A stretch of 36,941 nucleotides of DNA from Candidatus Gastranaerophilales bacterium (GTDB lineage: Bacteria > Cyanobacteriota > Vampirovibrionia > Gastranaerophilales > Gastranaerophilaceae), in NCBI GenBank assembly GCA_947625495.1, contig CANQOQ010000014.1:1-36941 (forward strand), given 5' to 3'. How positions within the stretch are numbered: the stretch's first letter is position 1; each line of letters starts with the position of its first letter. The translations under genes were made by a program, and so were the position numbers. The notes beneath the pieces were generated by a model, which was not told the DNA's origin, ran no database searches, and was given only the letters and a program-made list of their open reading frames with translations. Shown here piece after piece: positions 17,440 to 27,993 of the stretch.

Positions 17440-17671
17440 TTTTCAATTTTTTGGTTCGGGGGGGGGGCAGTGGCACATTTAAAGTTTGGTTTAACTTATT
17501 TATATTTAATCCAATTTTAAATCGGCTCTTACTGCACCCTGCGGAATTTCGCTTCTTGAAATTCCTGTTCGCACAAGCCCTGCAACCTCGTTTCAAAAAC
17601 CTTTCGGTTTTTTCCTCTCGGTCGGCTTGCTGCTCCCTCGGGTTCGCTTCGCTCCACCCTGCGGAATTTCG
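17440..17671. other. GC-richer repeat-bearing spacer after groEL
   Basis: This stretch is clearly richer in G and C than the rest of the window. It contains a run of ten G (17458-17467), a 19-base direct repeat (17535-17553 and 17655-17673), and an 11-base sequence at 17518-17528 that is the inverse of part of the terminator hairpin. No gene is supported. Confidence 0.6.
17535..17553 (+). repeat. 19-bp direct repeat, copy 1
   Basis: CACCCTGCGGAATTTCGCT, identical to 17655-17673. The high GC and intergenic setting suggest a dispersed repeat family. Confidence 0.85.

Positions 17672-17673
<2 letters not shown>
17655..17673 (+). repeat. 19-bp direct repeat, copy 2, touching the groEL stop
   Basis: Identical to 17535-17553. 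Its end covers two bases of the groEL stop codon (TAG, 17672-17674 on the minus strand), so the repeat begins exactly where the reading frame ends. Confidence 0.85.
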
Positions 17674-19623
<1,950 letters not shown>

Positions 19624-19702
19624 AATATCCTCCTTTATGTCTACCTTAATTACTTTATACAATTATTTTTTTATTTTTCATAAAATATTAATGAAAAATT
19701 AA

Positions 19703-20422
19703 TTATTTCTCAAACAGCCATCCGCAGCAGATATTGACGAACTTTTCTCTGTCTTGTATAAATAAATCTTCGGCATGGTTACAATGTTCAAACAGTTCAA
19801 AACGTTTGTCGCAAACTGCTTTTTCATACAATTCTTTTGTATGCCAGTTATAAACCGTCGGGTCTTTTTCTCCCGCTAAAAATAACGTGGGCGCCTTTAC
19901 CTTTTGAATAATATCAACAGCATTAACTTTTTTACCGTTTATTACCGAAGGTCTTACGGAAAACCATCTTTTAAGCTCGCATTTTTTTAGAGTCGGAATC
20001 CAAGCTTCCTTTTTCCACATTTTATTTTCAATCTTATCAAATTCAGCGGGAGCACTGATCGCAATTACTTTTTTTACATAATTTCTTTTTGTTGCCGCCT
20101 CTATAACTATGGAAGCCCCAAGAGAAAAACCGACCAAATATATATTGTTATAAATCTTATGAAAATAATCCATAACAGTTAAAATATCAAGAATTTCACA
20201 TCTGGTAAAAGTATAAAAACCTCCGCTCCTGCCGTGTCCTCTAAAATCCATTGCCACTACATCAGAATATTTAGAAAATACCTCGCTCATCTCTTTAAAA
20301 GACTTACTGTCCTTTGTCATAAACCAGCCCGGAGCTAATATTACAACCTTATCAAAACCGTTTTTATAATAGTTAACCGCAATCTTAACCTTATCTTTTG
20401 TAATAAGTTTTATCTCATCCAT
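19703..20422 (-). CDS. Alpha/beta hydrolase, serine-hydrolase type
   Basis: A 240-residue cytosolic enzyme. I start it at the ATG at 20422 (MDEIKLITKDKVKIAVNYY), which has AAGGGA upstream; longer frames from 20476 have no ribosome site. The fold markers are VVILAPGWFM (oxyanion region), AMDFRGHGRSGG, nucleophile elbow GFSLGAS, acid GEKDPTV, and catalytic His in HCNHAEDLF. Substrate not predictable; an esterase, lipase or thioesterase is likely. The next upstream gene is divergent. Confidence 0.85.
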   Translation of the reverse strand: MDEIKLITKDKVKIAVNYYKNGFDKVVILAPGWFMTKDSKSFKEMSEVFSKYSDVVAMDFRGHGRSGGFYTFTRCEILDILTVMDYFHKIYNNIYLVGFSLGASIVIEAATKRNYVKKVIAISAPAEFDKIENKMWKKEAWIPTLKKCELKRWFSVRPSVINGKKVNAVDIIQKVKAPTLFLAGEKDPTVYNWHTKELYEKAVCDKRFELFEHCNHAEDLFIQDREKFVNICCGWLFEK

Positions 20423-20566
20423 TGTCTTTTCCCTTAATATCATTAATGTTTTACCATAAACACAAATTGTTATCATTACAAATTGTTACATTTAATAAAC
20501 TAAAATTAAAGTTTAAAAAAATAATACCGAATAAAAAAATATACGGAAGAATAGGGAAAATAAATA

Positions 20567-20722
20567 ATGAATAAAGAAATATATATGCCGATAAGTAATA
20601 TATCAGAAGGTGTGGAGTTCTTTTTAAGAGGGGCAAAAAAACGCCGTTCTATGGCAATTGCAAGCGTCAGACAGTTAAATACGGGTTTGACAACAAATCT
20701 TAGATTGGTTGCAAGCAAATAA
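20567..20722 (+). CDS. 51-residue basic small protein
   Basis: Open from the ATG at 20567 to the TAA at 20720-20722. It reads MNKEIYMPISNISEGVEFFL, then RGAKKRRSMAIASVRQLNTG, then LTTNLRLVASK. It is basic, has normal codon use and no membrane segment. AGGGA lies about 10 bases upstream and a clean terminator 24 bases downstream, which supports a real gene. No family is recognised. Confidence 0.55.
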   Translation: MNKEIYMPISNISEGVEFFLRGAKKRRSMAIASVRQLNTGLTTNLRLVASK

Positions 20723-20745
20723 TGAGTTGAGAGTAATTATAAAAT

Positions 20746-20770
20746 AAAAACCGCATATAATGCGGTTTTT
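20746..20770. terminator. Bidirectional rho-independent terminator
   Basis: AAAAACCGCAT, a 3-base loop, then ATGCGGTTTTT. The A and T runs on either side let it end both the plus-strand 51-residue gene and the minus-strand FtsB-like gene, whose stop falls inside it. Confidence 0.85.
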
Positions 20771-21140
20771 ATTTTTGTTTTGATTTATTATTTACCTCAA
20801 TTTCCCGAGTTTTTTCATTATCTTTATTAATTATAATAAGTATTTCGTTTTGTCCTGCCATCTTTAAATTATTCCTTGCAATCGACTCCAAAATAACTTC
20901 CGAATTAAAATTTTTTATCTCTGACTTTAACTGCTTATTTTTATCTAACTCTTCATCACGTTTATTTTCCAAGCCTTTTATCTTTGACACAAAATTTATA
21001 TTTTTATTGATATTTTGCAAGGAACTGACGAAAAGTTCAACTATACATACTATTAACACTATAGTAAGAAGAGAATATTTTATCTTTTTCTTTTTTTTAT
21101 CGTTAACCGGAATATTTTTATCAATATTATTACTGTTCAT
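20769..21140 (-). CDS. FtsB/DivIC-like septum formation initiator
   Basis: A 123-residue bitopic membrane protein. It has a basic cytosolic N-terminus (DKKKKKIKYS), one membrane helix (about 24-44), a coiled coil (about 48-80), then the family-typical ILESIARNNLKMAGQNEILIII. FtsB/DivIC proteins bridge FtsL and FtsQ at the division septum. The C-terminal tail is short and charged. The neighbours are not other division genes. Confidence 0.75.
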   Translation of the reverse strand: MNSNNIDKNIPVNDKKKKKIKYSLLTIVLIVCIVELFVSSLQNINKNINFVSKIKGLENKRDEELDKNKQLKSEIKNFNSEVILESIARNNLKMAGQNEILIIINKDNEKTREIEVNNKSKQK

Positions 21141-21212
21141 AATGTTATTATACTCTATAATTATTTATTTATAAATCATTCTAAATACAAATTTTATATT
21201 ATAATTTTTGAT

Positions 21213-22760
21213 ATGAAAAAAAAATTATTTTATATTTTATTATCCGTAATATTTATAATAGGTATCGCAGTCAGGATATTTGTTTTTAAAACTAATTTTT
21301 ATAATGTTGTTGTAGATGAATGTCATAGTTTGGCTTCCATTAGTACACATTCCTTCAAAGAAATTTTTTTAATTTATGAACAGGGAGCAAATTTTTTACC
21401 TGCATACAAATTGGTTCTTAAAATAATTACTTCCATATTCGGCTACAATTTCCCGATTTTAAAATCATTAAGTCTCATTTGCGGAATACTTTCTTTATTT
21501 TTATTTTATAAAATTTTATCAAAATTATTCAATAATAAAATAATAATTCATAGTGCTTTAATCTTATTTATATTTAATTACACACTAAATTTTTACATAT
21601 CGTTTATTAAAAATTATGAAATAGATGTACTTATAACTATGATACTTATAAATTCAACTTTAAACATATATATAAATTTCAAGGAATCTAAAATTCCTTG
21701 GAAAAATATGTTTATTTACATAATTACTTCAATAATATTTATATATACATCTATTCCTGCAATAGTAATTATAGAATCTTTTTGGCTGATTTTATTATTT
21801 ATATGGATTTATAAAAAAAATATTTCAAACATAAAAAGAGCATTAATATTCCAATTGTTAACCCTTCCTTTTTTAATAGCGGAATACTTTATGTATATAA
21901 ATCAAATGGTTGCAGATACCTCGCTAAAGGCACAATGGACAAACGGTAATTTCTTTTTTGCACCTACTTCTTTAAAAGCGGTAAATTCTTTAATTAATTT
22001 TTCTTTTTTCCACTTTTATTGGTTTGATATTGATTTGGAAAATTCATTTCCAAATACTGTTATTATACTATTCATTATTGTTTTTATTGCAGGAAGTTTA
22101 AAATTTATACTTCCTGCAATAAAGAAAGAAAAAGATTTTTCGGGAATATTTGTAGTACTGCCTGTTTACATATTTTTATCTCTTTCATTTCTCAGTATTT
22201 ATCCCTTCTGTAATCGTTTAATAACCTTTTTAATTCCCGTGTTTATTATCATAATACTTAACTTTTTTGATTTAAAAGGTAAAGCAGGTATATTGGGCAA
22301 TACAATCGTAATCATATTACTCTCAACCTTTCTGTATTTAACATACACATATAATGAATTATATAATCTTATAAACAATACAAGTATACAAAATTTAAAT
22401 AAGGATATAATCGACAATTTGGAAAGTAATGATACCCATAAAATAATTGTAAGTTTAGAACAAACATGTTTAAGATGTACAAATAACAATAATGTTTTGA
22501 TTATAGACCCATTTAAAATAGACACTCAAAACCCAAGCAGTCAATTTATAATTTACGACAGAAGAACAAACGAAACATACTCTGATTCAATTAAAAATAT
22601 TATTAACGGTTATGATACAATATACTTGGCATACAGAGAAAGTGATAATTATAATAAAGAATTAGAGTTGGTAAAAAAATATATTTTGAAAGAAAATTAT
22701 AAAATAATAAAAAACAAAAATGGCGGATACTTTTCCGAATATTATATATTAAAAAAATAG
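21213..22760 (+). CDS. GT39/ArnT-like membrane glycosyltransferase
   Basis: A 515-residue protein with about ten membrane segments. The first extracytoplasmic loop carries VVVDECHSLAS; the acidic Asp-Glu pair at about 35-36 is the conserved catalytic feature of GT-C enzymes in the GT39/ArnT/PMT group. These transfer sugars from polyprenyl-phosphate donors to lipids or proteins outside the inner membrane. The C-terminal ~110 residues form a soluble domain. Donor and acceptor are unknown. A 15-base inverted repeat lies within the gene at 22083-22123. Confidence 0.75.
   Translation: MKKKLFYILLSVIFIIGIAVRIFVFKTNFYNVVVDECHSLASISTHSFKEIFLIYEQGANFLPAYKLVLKIITSIFGYNFPILKSLSLICGILSLFLFYKILSKLFNNKIIIHSALILFIFNYTLNFYISFIKNYEIDVLITMILINSTLNIYINFKESKIPWKNMFIYIITSIIFIYTSIPAIVIIESFWLILLFIWIYKKNISNIKRALIFQLLTLPFLIAEYFMYINQMVADTSLKAQWTNGNFFFAPTSLKAVNSLINFSFFHFYWFDIDLENSFPNTVIILFIIVFIAGSLKFILPAIKKEKDFSGIFVVLPVYIFLSLSFLSIYPFCNRLITFLIPVFIIIILNFFDLKGKAGILGNTIVIILLSTFLYLTYTYNELYNLINNTSIQNLNKDIIDNLESNDTHKIIVSLEQTCLRCTNNNNVLIIDPFKIDTQNPSSQFIIYDRRTNETYSDSIKNIINGYDTIYLAYRESDNYNKELELVKKYILKENYKIIKNKNGGYFSEYYILKK
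22083..22123. repeat. 15-bp perfect inverted repeat inside the GT39-like gene
   Basis: Arms 22083-22097 (ends ATTGCAGGAAGT) and 22109-22123 with an 11-base loop. It encodes an IAGSLKFILPAI stretch at a membrane segment. Confidence 0.8.
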
Positions 22761-22820
22761 AATAAAATTTCTATTTAGAACTATGTCCAAATTATTTACT
22801 TATGTCATTTTCCGGATAAA

Positions 22821-23888
22821 TTAAATTTTGAAAGAAGTCGATAATTTTAATCTTTGTTTAATATTGGCCGTATCATTATATTGATTTGAGGCATTTAATT
22901 CTATTTCAAGATTATTTTTATTTTTTAAGGGTTTATATGATAAAACAAGTTCATCCTGCATATTATTTTGAGAAATATTTCTGATAAATCTGGTTTTTAC
23001 GGAAAATGAATCAGTCAATTTATATTCAGGCATAAAATACACGCTTGTATCAATATCATCAGTACTTGCATACTTGCTCTGTCCTATTTGTGCATTCAGT
23101 TTTAAACGTTTAAAAGAGTATTCGCCGAATATTCCGCCCGTAGATTTATTATCATTATAAATATCTTTAGCAAAATATCCTCCGCCCATAGAAAAACTCC
23201 CCGAGTTTTTTGGCAAAGCAACAGGTACGGTAGAAATAACAGCTCCTCCCGATGCGGAATGATTAAATGATGAACTAAAGGAGCCTAATGACATATTTAA
23301 TTTATTACCTTTATATGCCAAGACGGAACCTGTATTGTATGTTGACTCGTTTGCTCTTATAAAGAGCAAAGAAGGACCTAAAGAATCAAATAAGTTAGTC
23401 TGACCTAAAGATGCAGATACCCTGTCTGAAACTTTTGCGGTTAATTTTTGGGAATTAACAACGGAAGGAATCGGAGCCATATGTCTGGAATCATTCAAAA
23501 ACGCCTGAGTAAAAGCTTTATTTGAATCCCATATCATATTTTCTGCTTTTATCTGCCGTTCTATTTTGTATTGAGTTTTGTTGGCCTTTAAGCTGAAAAG
23601 CCTTGGGGCATTTACATCATCAATTGCATTTGAATCTGTATCATCAAGTTTCAACTCAACGGCATAACTTTCATAACGTTTAGCTATATCTTCAATTGCT
23701 TCCGTTTCAAAATTGTCCTCCTTCTCAACCGTCTCTATATTATCAGGTTCATTTATTTCAAAAGTTTGAATGTATCTGCCTAAGTCAGAGAAGCTTTCAA
23801 CTTTTACATTTGGCTTATCCGAGGCTTTTGAATAATTAGGATAAGTTAACACAATACTCACTAATAACAGTATAAAAATCTTTTTCAT
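22821..23888 (-). CDS. Secreted protein, probable outer-membrane beta-barrel
   Basis: A 355-residue protein with a signal peptide (MKKIFILLLVSIVLTYPNYSKAS). An acidic linker covers about 25-100. From about 140 onward the chain alternates polar and hydrophobic residues in short strands separated by Gly/Asn/Asp turns (FSMGGGYFAKDIYND, GGIFGEYSFKRLKLNAQIG, FSVKTRFIRNIS) and ends LKLSTSFKI, as in small outer-membrane barrels. This implies a diderm envelope. Function unknown. Confidence 0.65.
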   Translation of the reverse strand: MKKIFILLLVSIVLTYPNYSKASDKPNVKVESFSDLGRYIQTFEINEPDNIETVEKEDNFETEAIEDIAKRYESYAVELKLDDTDSNAIDDVNAPRLFSLKANKTQYKIERQIKAENMIWDSNKAFTQAFLNDSRHMAPIPSVVNSQKLTAKVSDRVSASLGQTNLFDSLGPSLLFIRANESTYNTGSVLAYKGNKLNMSLGSFSSSFNHSASGGAVISTVPVALPKNSGSFSMGGGYFAKDIYNDNKSTGGIFGEYSFKRLKLNAQIGQSKYASTDDIDTSVYFMPEYKLTDSFSVKTRFIRNISQNNMQDELVLSYKPLKNKNNLEIELNASNQYNDTANIKQRLKLSTSFKI

Positions 23889-24100
23889 ACTATAATTTTC
23901 AGCTAAAATTTTTATTAATTCAATCGGTTAAATACATTATACCTAAAAATTATATACTTTATTAAGTTTTATTAAGAAAATTTTTTACACAGATTTTGTT
24001 GTTATTAAAGGGCTTTAAGGTGTTTTTAGTTTTTTTTTGAAAAAAAATAGTATATATTTTAAAATAAACTAGCAAAAAATTTTTATACCATGGTTTAGTA

Positions 24101-24106
24101 TATAAT
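24101..24106 (+). promoter_or_regulatory. -10 box for the 123-residue gene
   Basis: TATAAT at 24101-24106, preceded by TAGTA, 23 bases before the ATG at 24130. A good -35 is not seen at the usual distance. Confidence 0.4.
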
Positions 24107-24129
24107 GCGAAATAAACACGGAGACAAAA

Positions 24130-24501
24130 ATGGCGGAAATTAATAATAATATACCTAATTTGGGACATAAGGTAGAAAAAGTAAACACAACCGGACAAAA
24201 ACCGCAGAAAAAAAATACAGAAATAACAGAAGATAAAAAATCTTCGGAATATACAGTTGATACAGGGGTACTGGGTCGTTCACAGGTAACACCGAAAGGC
24301 ACAGATATTACAAAAAGTGTTGATGAGACGGTTACCTTAGCAATCTTACATCCTGAAATTATAAATCTCTGCCAAAGATTAGTTGACAAATTATATCAAG
24401 AAAACCGTGAAAATGGGATGAGTGAATTTGATGCAGCAATAAATGCTGCTTTGGCAGAAGAAGAATTATTATATATTTTACAGCATCGTAGTGTTCAATA
24501 A
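24130..24501 (+). CDS. Small hypothetical protein
   Basis: A 123-residue protein. Residues 1-60 are polar and probably disordered (many Lys, Thr, Asn and Gln). Residues 65-123 look like a compact helical domain (DETVTLAILHPEIINLCQRL, then FDAAINAALAEEELLYIL). No signal peptide. CGGAG lies 6 bases before the ATG. It stands before pyrF-ald with a separate promoter-like region in between. No family recognised. Confidence 0.6.
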   Translation: MAEINNNIPNLGHKVEKVNTTGQKPQKKNTEITEDKKSSEYTVDTGVLGRSQVTPKGTDITKSVDETVTLAILHPEIINLCQRLVDKLYQENRENGMSEFDAAINAALAEEELLYILQHRSVQ

Positions 24502-24564
24502 TTAAATATTGATAACTTTATATAATAGTGCTAATATAATTTCATTATTTCAGATGGGAATTAT

Positions 24565-25320
24565 ATGAAACAAATAAAGCCTATTGAAGCAAAAGACAGA
24601 ATTATTCTTGCGCTTGATGTTGATAATGTAGAAGAAGTTATAAAATATGTTGACTTATTAAGAGATTATGTAGGTTATTTTAAAGTAGGACTTCCGTTTC
24701 TAACTTCTTGCGGAATTGAAACAATTAAAATAATAAAAGAACACGACGGAAAAGTCTATTTTGACGGAAAATTTCAAGATATTCCGAATGCTGTTGCATC
24801 TTCAAGCGTAAATTTATTAAAAAAGGGGATAGATTTTTTTAACATAAGTGCAACAGGCGGTTCAAAAATGATGGCTAATACCGTTGAAAGCTGCAACATT
24901 TATGCAAAGAAAAATAATATAGACCCCCCTATAATTCTTGCGATAACATTACTTTCAAGCTTCGGTCAAAAAACTTTAACGGAAGAACTCGGTGTTGATA
25001 TTAATATTTCAAATTATGTGTTAAAACTGTCCAAAATAGCAAAAGAAGCAGGAGTATCAGGGGTTGTTGCTCCCGACACGGACGCTAAACAAATAAAAAA
25101 AGAGCTTGGTGAAGACTTCATTGTAGTTTGCCCTGCAGTCAGACCCACCTGGGCAATAGTTAACGATCAAATCAGAATTGTAACACCTGCTGATGCAATA
25201 AAAGCAGGAGTTGATTATATAATTATAGGAAGACCAATAACCCACGCACAAGATCCCGTATCAGCTGCTAAAATGATTATTACTGAAATTGAAGAGGCAC
25301 TTAAAGTAAAAGAGGAATAA
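24565..25320 (+). CDS. pyrF: Orotidine 5'-phosphate decarboxylase
   Basis: A 251-residue TIM-barrel enzyme of the last step of UMP synthesis. Features seen: IILALDVDN at the first strand, FKVGLPF, and the catalytic Asp-x-Lys-x-x-Asp motif as FDGKFQDIPN. Later come VVCPAVRPTWAIVNDQIRIVTPADAI and YIIIGRPIT, the phosphate-binding end. It is followed one base later by ald. Other pyr genes are absent here. Confidence 0.95.
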   Translation: MKQIKPIEAKDRIILALDVDNVEEVIKYVDLLRDYVGYFKVGLPFLTSCGIETIKIIKEHDGKVYFDGKFQDIPNAVASSSVNLLKKGIDFFNISATGGSKMMANTVESCNIYAKKNNIDPPIILAITLLSSFGQKTLTEELGVDINISNYVLKLSKIAKEAGVSGVVAPDTDAKQIKKELGEDFIVVCPAVRPTWAIVNDQIRIVTPADAIKAGVDYIIIGRPITHAQDPVSAAKMIITEIEEALKVKEE

Positions 25321-25321
25321 T

Positions 25322-26443
25322 ATGATTATAGGGGTAGTAAAAGAAATTAAATCCGAAGAAAACAGAGTCGGTTTAACTCCTCATTGCATTCAATTATTAA
25401 ACAATAAAGGACATAAAGTATATATAGAGAAAGGTGCCGGAATAGGCAGCGGGTTTGCCGACGAAGAATATGCAAAAGAAGGTGCCGTAATTCTTAACTC
25501 GCCTGAGGAAGTATATCAAATATCCGACATGATTGTAAAAGTAAAGGAACCTCAGCCATGCGAATATAAATTCTTAAAAAAAGAACAAATTATATTTACT
25601 TATTTGCATCTCGCCGTAGAAAAAGTTCTTACAACGGAATTAATCAATAAAAAAATAACGTCTATTGCTTATGAAACAATAGAAACAGAAGATAAAAAAC
25701 TTCCGCTTTTAATTCCGATGAGTGAAATAGCAGGAAGGATGTCTGTTCAAATTGCAGCTAATTTATTAGAAAACAGAAATAACGGTTCGGGAATATTATT
25801 AAGCGGTGTAGCAGGCGTTCCTGCGGGGAAAGTATTAATAGTCGGAGCCGGTTCTGTCGGCATCAATGCTGCTAAAATTGCCGTCGGAATGGGGGCAAAC
25901 GTATGTGTTGCAGATATTGATACTCAAAAATTAAGGGTTATTGAAGATAAATTCGGTTCACAAGTTAAAACTTATATTTCAACCCCGTCTAATTTATCCC
26001 GTCTGATAAAAGAAGCAGATGTTGTTATAGGGGCAGTACTCATCCCGGGACATAAAGCACCTGTCTTAATAACCGAGGATATGGTAAAAAGTATGAAAAA
26101 AGGCTCGGTAATTATAGACGTTTCCATTGACCAAGGCGGAATCGTCGAAACGATGGACAGGATAACAACCCATAAAAACCCGACATACGAAAAATACGGA
26201 GTTATTCACTATTGCGTTTCCAACATGCCCGGCAGTGTAGCTCGAACTTCAACACTTGCATTAACTAATGAAACAATAAAATATATTTTAAAAATTGCGG
26301 ATAACGGGTTGGTTAATTCAATCAAAACTGACGCCGCTTTAGCAAAAGGAGTAAATACTTTTAAAGGCTTCCTCACAAACAAGGGAGTTGCCGAGGCTCA
26401 TAATCTTGAATATACCGAGATCCCAAGCCTTATCGGTTTTTAG
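25322..26443 (+). CDS. ald: Alanine dehydrogenase
   Basis: A 373-residue NAD-dependent enzyme interconverting L-alanine with pyruvate and ammonia. Family features: IGVVKEIKSEENRVGLTP at the N-terminus, VKVKEPQPCEY, TYLHLAVEK with the catalytic His, the Rossmann motif VGAGSVGINAAKIA, and the C-terminal ALAKGVNTFKG. It begins one base after the pyrF stop, so the two are co-transcribed. It overlaps the convergent radical SAM gene by 14 bases. Confidence 0.95.
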   Translation: MIIGVVKEIKSEENRVGLTPHCIQLLNNKGHKVYIEKGAGIGSGFADEEYAKEGAVILNSPEEVYQISDMIVKVKEPQPCEYKFLKKEQIIFTYLHLAVEKVLTTELINKKITSIAYETIETEDKKLPLLIPMSEIAGRMSVQIAANLLENRNNGSGILLSGVAGVPAGKVLIVGAGSVGINAAKIAVGMGANVCVADIDTQKLRVIEDKFGSQVKTYISTPSNLSRLIKEADVVIGAVLIPGHKAPVLITEDMVKSMKKGSVIIDVSIDQGGIVETMDRITTHKNPTYEKYGVIHYCVSNMPGSVARTSTLALTNETIKYILKIADNGLVNSIKTDAALAKGVNTFKGFLTNKGVAEAHNLEYTEIPSLIGF

Positions 26444-27512
26444 GCTGAAGATCGCAGCACATTTGACAAGCATTAAATACGCCGGTCCTGTATAAATTTT
26501 TTCTGAAACATTTGTATTTAACTGTATTTATAGCTTCTTTTAACGGCATTTCTTTTAAATTTGCAACTTTATATGACAAACAGGGGTATATATCACCTTT
26601 AGGGGTAATATATAAACTGGTCATCGGGATTAAACAATTTTTATATAAATCAGTAATCGCTTTATCCTTCGAATTAAATACTTTTTCTATTGTTTCTATG
26701 CCTCCTGTTGATTTAAATCTGGGGGCATATCTCAGTATTGTATTTGAATGTTTTTGAAGACTTTCAAGTTCTTTATATATCTCTTTAAAGTGCTCCATAT
26801 CAAAATATAATTCAGGCGGATATTGTTTTAAATAAAAGTCCTCACTAAATTCATCATATAAAATTGAATTTTGTCTTAATGGCTGTTTTCTGATAAAAGT
26901 CAACGAAAAAAACTGAGCATTAAGTCTCATTGCCTCTTTGTATAATTTAGGCAAATCATCAAGATTATTTTCAAGAATACATGTTTTGATATCAAGCATC
27001 GGATGTGATTTTTTATCGCGTTTAGAGTTAAACAATTCTAAATTATTTATGACTTTATCCCATAAATGCGGGTAATTACGTATTTCATCATGCTTTGCAC
27101 CATACGCATCTAAAGAAACAGAAAGAAGCAATAATTTATATTTTATAAATGCGTTGATAATTTCTTCATTTAAAGCGATTCCGTTAGATATAACGCTGAT
27201 TTTTCTAAATTTTTCACCGGCTTTTTTGTATATTTCAAGGAAATCCTTTCTTATAAGAACCTCTCCCGCGACAAAAGAAACAAGAGAGAAAGGAGGTAAT
27301 TGGTCAATAATATCAAACCATTCTTTCGTAGATAATTCCTCGATATTTCTTTCACCCGTTATATAGCAAAAGGGACAAGAAAGATTGCACCTGTATGTAA
27401 GTTCAAGAATATATCTAACAGGCATTTTAATCTTACCCGTGCAATTATTATATACTGCTTTTGCATATATATTTCTTGCAATATCAAATAAAGAACTGTA
27501 ATCTAACGGCAT
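26430..27512 (-). CDS. Radical SAM/SPASM domain protein
   Basis: A 360-residue protein. The radical SAM Fe-S motif is CNLSCPFCYI (Cys at about 43, 47, 50). SLVSFVAGEVLIRKDF replaces the usual GGEPLL. A C-terminal SPASM-like region has CLIPMTSLYITPKGDIYPCLSY and a CQMCC end. Such enzymes modify peptides, proteins or small molecules. There is no PqqD-like N-terminus and no obvious precursor peptide beside it; the nearest small gene is divergent at 27658. Substrate unknown. Confidence 0.8.
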   Translation of the reverse strand: MPLDYSSLFDIARNIYAKAVYNNCTGKIKMPVRYILELTYRCNLSCPFCYITGERNIEELSTKEWFDIIDQLPPFSLVSFVAGEVLIRKDFLEIYKKAGEKFRKISVISNGIALNEEIINAFIKYKLLLLSVSLDAYGAKHDEIRNYPHLWDKVINNLELFNSKRDKKSHPMLDIKTCILENNLDDLPKLYKEAMRLNAQFFSLTFIRKQPLRQNSILYDEFSEDFYLKQYPPELYFDMEHFKEIYKELESLQKHSNTILRYAPRFKSTGGIETIEKVFNSKDKAITDLYKNCLIPMTSLYITPKGDIYPCLSYKVANLKEMPLKEAINTVKYKCFRKNLYRTGVFNACQMCCDLQPKNR

Positions 27513-27657
27513 TTTTAACTCCGCTAATAATTATATATCAAATAAATAAAACTTTAACATTTTGTTACAATACTAAAATAAAAAAGCAATTCAAACAAGG
27601 GAAAAAACTTTATATAAGTATAGCGAGGACTAATAATATATAAGAGGAAAAAATAGA

Positions 27658-27912
27658 ATGGCAATTGGGGCTAGAGACCGCATAGACAGAGAGCTGGTCA
27701 AAAAATATGCAAAACTGAAGATGGATAATCCTGAGACCACAAAACTTGTAGACTCACAAAAAATGTTATCCGCAATGAATGATTATGCACTAATGCAGCG
27801 AAGTATGCTGGATATGAATACAAAGCTTAAAAATATATGTTCAAACGTAACATCAAAATCCGCGGTATACTTAAAGCTGACATTTAATCCTCCAAAACCG
27901 AGAAGACAATAA
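27658..27912 (+). CDS. Small hypothetical protein
   Basis: An 84-residue basic, soluble protein. GAGG lies 11 bases before the ATG. It reads MAIGARDRIDRELVKKYAKL, helical through about 62, then a short basic tail with PPKPRRQ. A strong hairpin follows. It is divergent from the radical SAM gene. No family recognised; it does not look like a RiPP precursor because no leader-core division is visible. Confidence 0.5.
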   Translation: MAIGARDRIDRELVKKYAKLKMDNPETTKLVDSQKMLSAMNDYALMQRSMLDMNTKLKNICSNVTSKSAVYLKLTFNPPKPRRQ

Positions 27913-27938
27913 TAAATCAAATTTATAAATAATTTTAC

Positions 27939-27982
27939 AAAACGATTAACTTTTATATAAAATAATAAAAGTTAATCGTTTT
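27939..27982 (+). terminator. 17-bp stem hairpin before maf
   Basis: Arms 27939-27955 (ends CGATTAACTTTTA) and 27966-27982 pair perfectly with a 10-base loop and are followed by TTATT-like sequence. It can end the 84-residue gene. It also lies only 12 bases before the maf ATG, so it could affect maf expression. Confidence 0.6.
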
Positions 27983-27993
27983 ATTATAAACTT

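Noticed and set aside
27658-27912. 84-residue gene considered as a precursor for the nearby radical SAM protein
   Set aside because: It is divergent, long and helical, with no leader-core plan, and the enzyme has no peptide-recognition domain.
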